A DNA stretch of 13,742 nucleotides, taken from positions 1 through 13,742 of the forward strand of contig DAJV01000104.1 in assembly GCA_002496475.1 (NCBI GenBank), in the 5' to 3' direction. Positions 12,582 through 13,742 of the stretch are shown here, piece after piece (within the stretch, counting starts at the first letter, position 1; every line of letters starts with the position of its first letter). The translations under genes and the position numbers were made by a program. Below the pieces are notes generated by a model. The model was not told the DNA's origin. It was given only the letters and a program-made list of their open reading frames with translations, and did no database searches. This DNA comes from Vulcanisaeta sp. UBA163. GTDB lineage: Archaea; Thermoproteota; Thermoprotei; Thermoproteales; Thermocladiaceae.

Positions 12582-13742
12582 ATGGATAGGGTAGTGATAC
12601 TCGATGGTTATACGGATGAGCCCGCGGGGCTTGGTGTACCACCTTACTTAGATGTTTATCCCCGTTACGTTGCCGGCGCGGTATGGAGTATTGACAAGTC
12701 CATCGATGTCAGGTACTTCACAATAGACCAGGTTAGGATGGATCGGGCAAGTTTCGTTAAGATTGCCAATGAGGCTAGAGTACTCATTGTTATAGCAGGT
12801 ATTGTAACGCCGGGTAAGTACCTCGGTGGTGAACCAATAAGGCTTGAGGAGATTGAGATGATTGCTAACATAATTACTGAACCCATAAAAATTCTTGGCG
12901 GACCAGTGGCCAGGTTTGGTTATGGATCAGTAGGTGGTACAATAGCTATTCCAAGAGGTAGATTTCGAAGGTATTACGATCTAGTGGTTACGGGTGATAC
13001 CGACTTGGTCATTTACGAATTACTGAGGAATAATTACCAGACATCAAGAATTTCGCCAGCCCTGATGCATCTTGATTACGGTTTAATTAATAAGTTCGCA
13101 GTGCTGGGCACTCGAATAGTCACGCAACATCCTAATTATGGTAAGAACTTGGTCATCGAACTTGAAACCTACAAGTCCTGCCCGAGGTACATCACTGGTG
13201 GTTGCTCCTTCTGCGCCACGGTTAGGTATGGTCCAGTTAGGTATAGGGAGGCAAAGGCTATTGTTAAGGAGATTGAGGCATTGTATAGCCTTGGGGTTAG
13301 GCACTTCAGGCTTGGTAGGCAGGCCGACTTCTACACATATATGGCTCATGACACGGGTAAATCGGACTTCCCAAGACCCAACCCAGAGGCTATTGAGGAG
13401 ATGCTTGTTGGTATTAGGGCTATGGCGCCAGAATTGGAGACCTTGCATATTGATAATGTTAATCCTGGCACGATATATCACTGGCCCAGGGAGAGTATTG
13501 AAATCACGAAGATACTAATGAAGTACCACACGCCGGGTGATGTTGCTGCCATGGGTATTGAAACTGCTGACCCGAGGATTGTTAAGTTGAATAACCTCAA
13601 GGTGATGCCTGACGAAGCCTACTTCGCAATTAAGACGATTAGTGAGTTGGGCAGAGTTAGGGGGTGGAATGGAATGCCGGAGTTACTGCCTGGCATTAAT
13701 TTCGTAATTGGATTACCGGGCGAGACGAGGGAGACCTTTAGG
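12582..13742 (+). CDS. Radical SAM protein, COG1031-like (3' end outside the window)
   Basis: 387 codons are open from ATG 12582 to the last base, so the C-terminus is missing. The N-terminal part (VVILDGYTDEPAGLGVPPYL at 4-23, then YPRYVAGAVWS) and the alternating strand pattern up to about residue 185 form an accessory domain like that seen before some radical SAM cores. The cluster motif is C200-P-R-Y-I-T-G-G-C208-S-F-C211, a CX7CX2C spacing and not the classic CX3CX2C. Downstream are barrel-like segments: RHFRLGRQADF, LHIDNVNPGTI, AAMGIETADPRIVKLNN and INFVIGLPGETRETF, the last matching the conserved GLPGET element. In COG1031 a helix-hairpin-helix would lie beyond the window edge, which would suggest nucleic-acid contact. 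The reaction is unknown. The gene starts 18 bp after the glutaredoxin-fusion gene. Confidence 0.85.
   Translation, partial: MDRVVILDGYTDEPAGLGVPPYLDVYPRYVAGAVWSIDKSIDVRYFTIDQVRMDRASFVKIANEARVLIVIAGIVTPGKYLGGEPIRLEEIEMIANIITEPIKILGGPVARFGYGSVGGTIAIPRGRFRRYYDLVVTGDTDLVIYELLRNNYQTSRISPALMHLDYGLINKFAVLGTRIVTQHPNYGKNLVIELETYKSCPRYITGGCSFCATVRYGPVRYREAKAIVKEIEALYSLGVRHFRLGRQADFYTYMAHDTGKSDFPRPNPEAIEEMLVGIRAMAPELETLHIDNVNPGTIYHWPRESIEITKILMKYHTPGDVAAMGIETADPRIVKLNNLKVMPDEAYFAIKTISELGRVRGWNGMPELLPGINFVIGLPGETRETFR

Noticed and set aside
13083..13518. Open frames on both strands near the right end.
   Set aside because: They lie inside the radical SAM gene, whose uninterrupted 387-codon frame carries the recognisable family motifs.

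Overview
The window looks like chromosomal DNA of a hyperthermophilic, acid-tolerant crenarchaeon of the Thermoproteales, most like Vulcanisaeta or Caldivirga. This is an inference from several things. Genes are short-spaced and mostly monocistronic. Most starts sit about 26-30 nt downstream of an A/T-rich TATA element, so transcripts are probably leaderless or nearly so, and no clear Shine-Dalgarno sites are seen. GTG and TTG starts are frequent, arginine is largely AGG, and base composition is moderate. Several genes belong to archaeal families (NurA, archaeal MoeA, COG1031-type radical SAM, Cas4-like nuclease). No rRNA, tRNA, CRISPR array, transposon or viral gene was found. No gene-free stretch exceeds about 130 bases.

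Layout. 1-2235 (+): the end of a respiratory complex I membrane operon, with the C-terminal piece of a NuoM/NuoN-like subunit translationally coupled to a complete NuoL. 2234-2268: two adjacent inverted repeats between convergent genes. 2273-4491 (-): a LutB-like LUD/iron-sulfur protein and, upstream of it, a HypE/PurM-superfamily protein, each with its own promoter. 4577-6232 (+): threonine dehydratase with an ACT domain, then RidA, a functionally matched pair. 6297-7046 (+): a stand-alone Cas4-like PD-(D/E)XK nuclease with its four cluster cysteines. 7056-7520 (-): an orphan basic protein, divergent from moeA across a symmetric promoter dyad. 7596-8870 (+): MoeA, molybdenum/tungsten cofactor insertion. 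8907-9368 (+): an orphan of about 150 residues. 9384-10799 (-): a NurA-family nuclease. 10932-11678 (+): a membrane-anchored, heavily N-glycosylated exported protein. 11736-12563 (+): a glutaredoxin-like domain fused to a large helical domain. 12582-end (+): a COG1031-type radical SAM protein cut by the window edge.

How the genes fit together. NuoL and its partner are proton-pumping arms of complex I, and the LutB-like protein may feed electrons from 2-hydroxy acid oxidation into the same chain (inference). Threonine dehydratase releases reactive enamine/imine products that RidA hydrolyses. MoeA serves Mo/W enzymes. The Cas4-like and NurA-like proteins are both DNA-end-processing families and lie within 4.5 kb of each other, without HerA or Cas neighbours. 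I found no clear undescribed system. The best leads are the substituted key residues in NuoL and the LutB-like protein, the palindromic divergent promoter, the glutaredoxin-helical fusion, and the two orphans around moeA.
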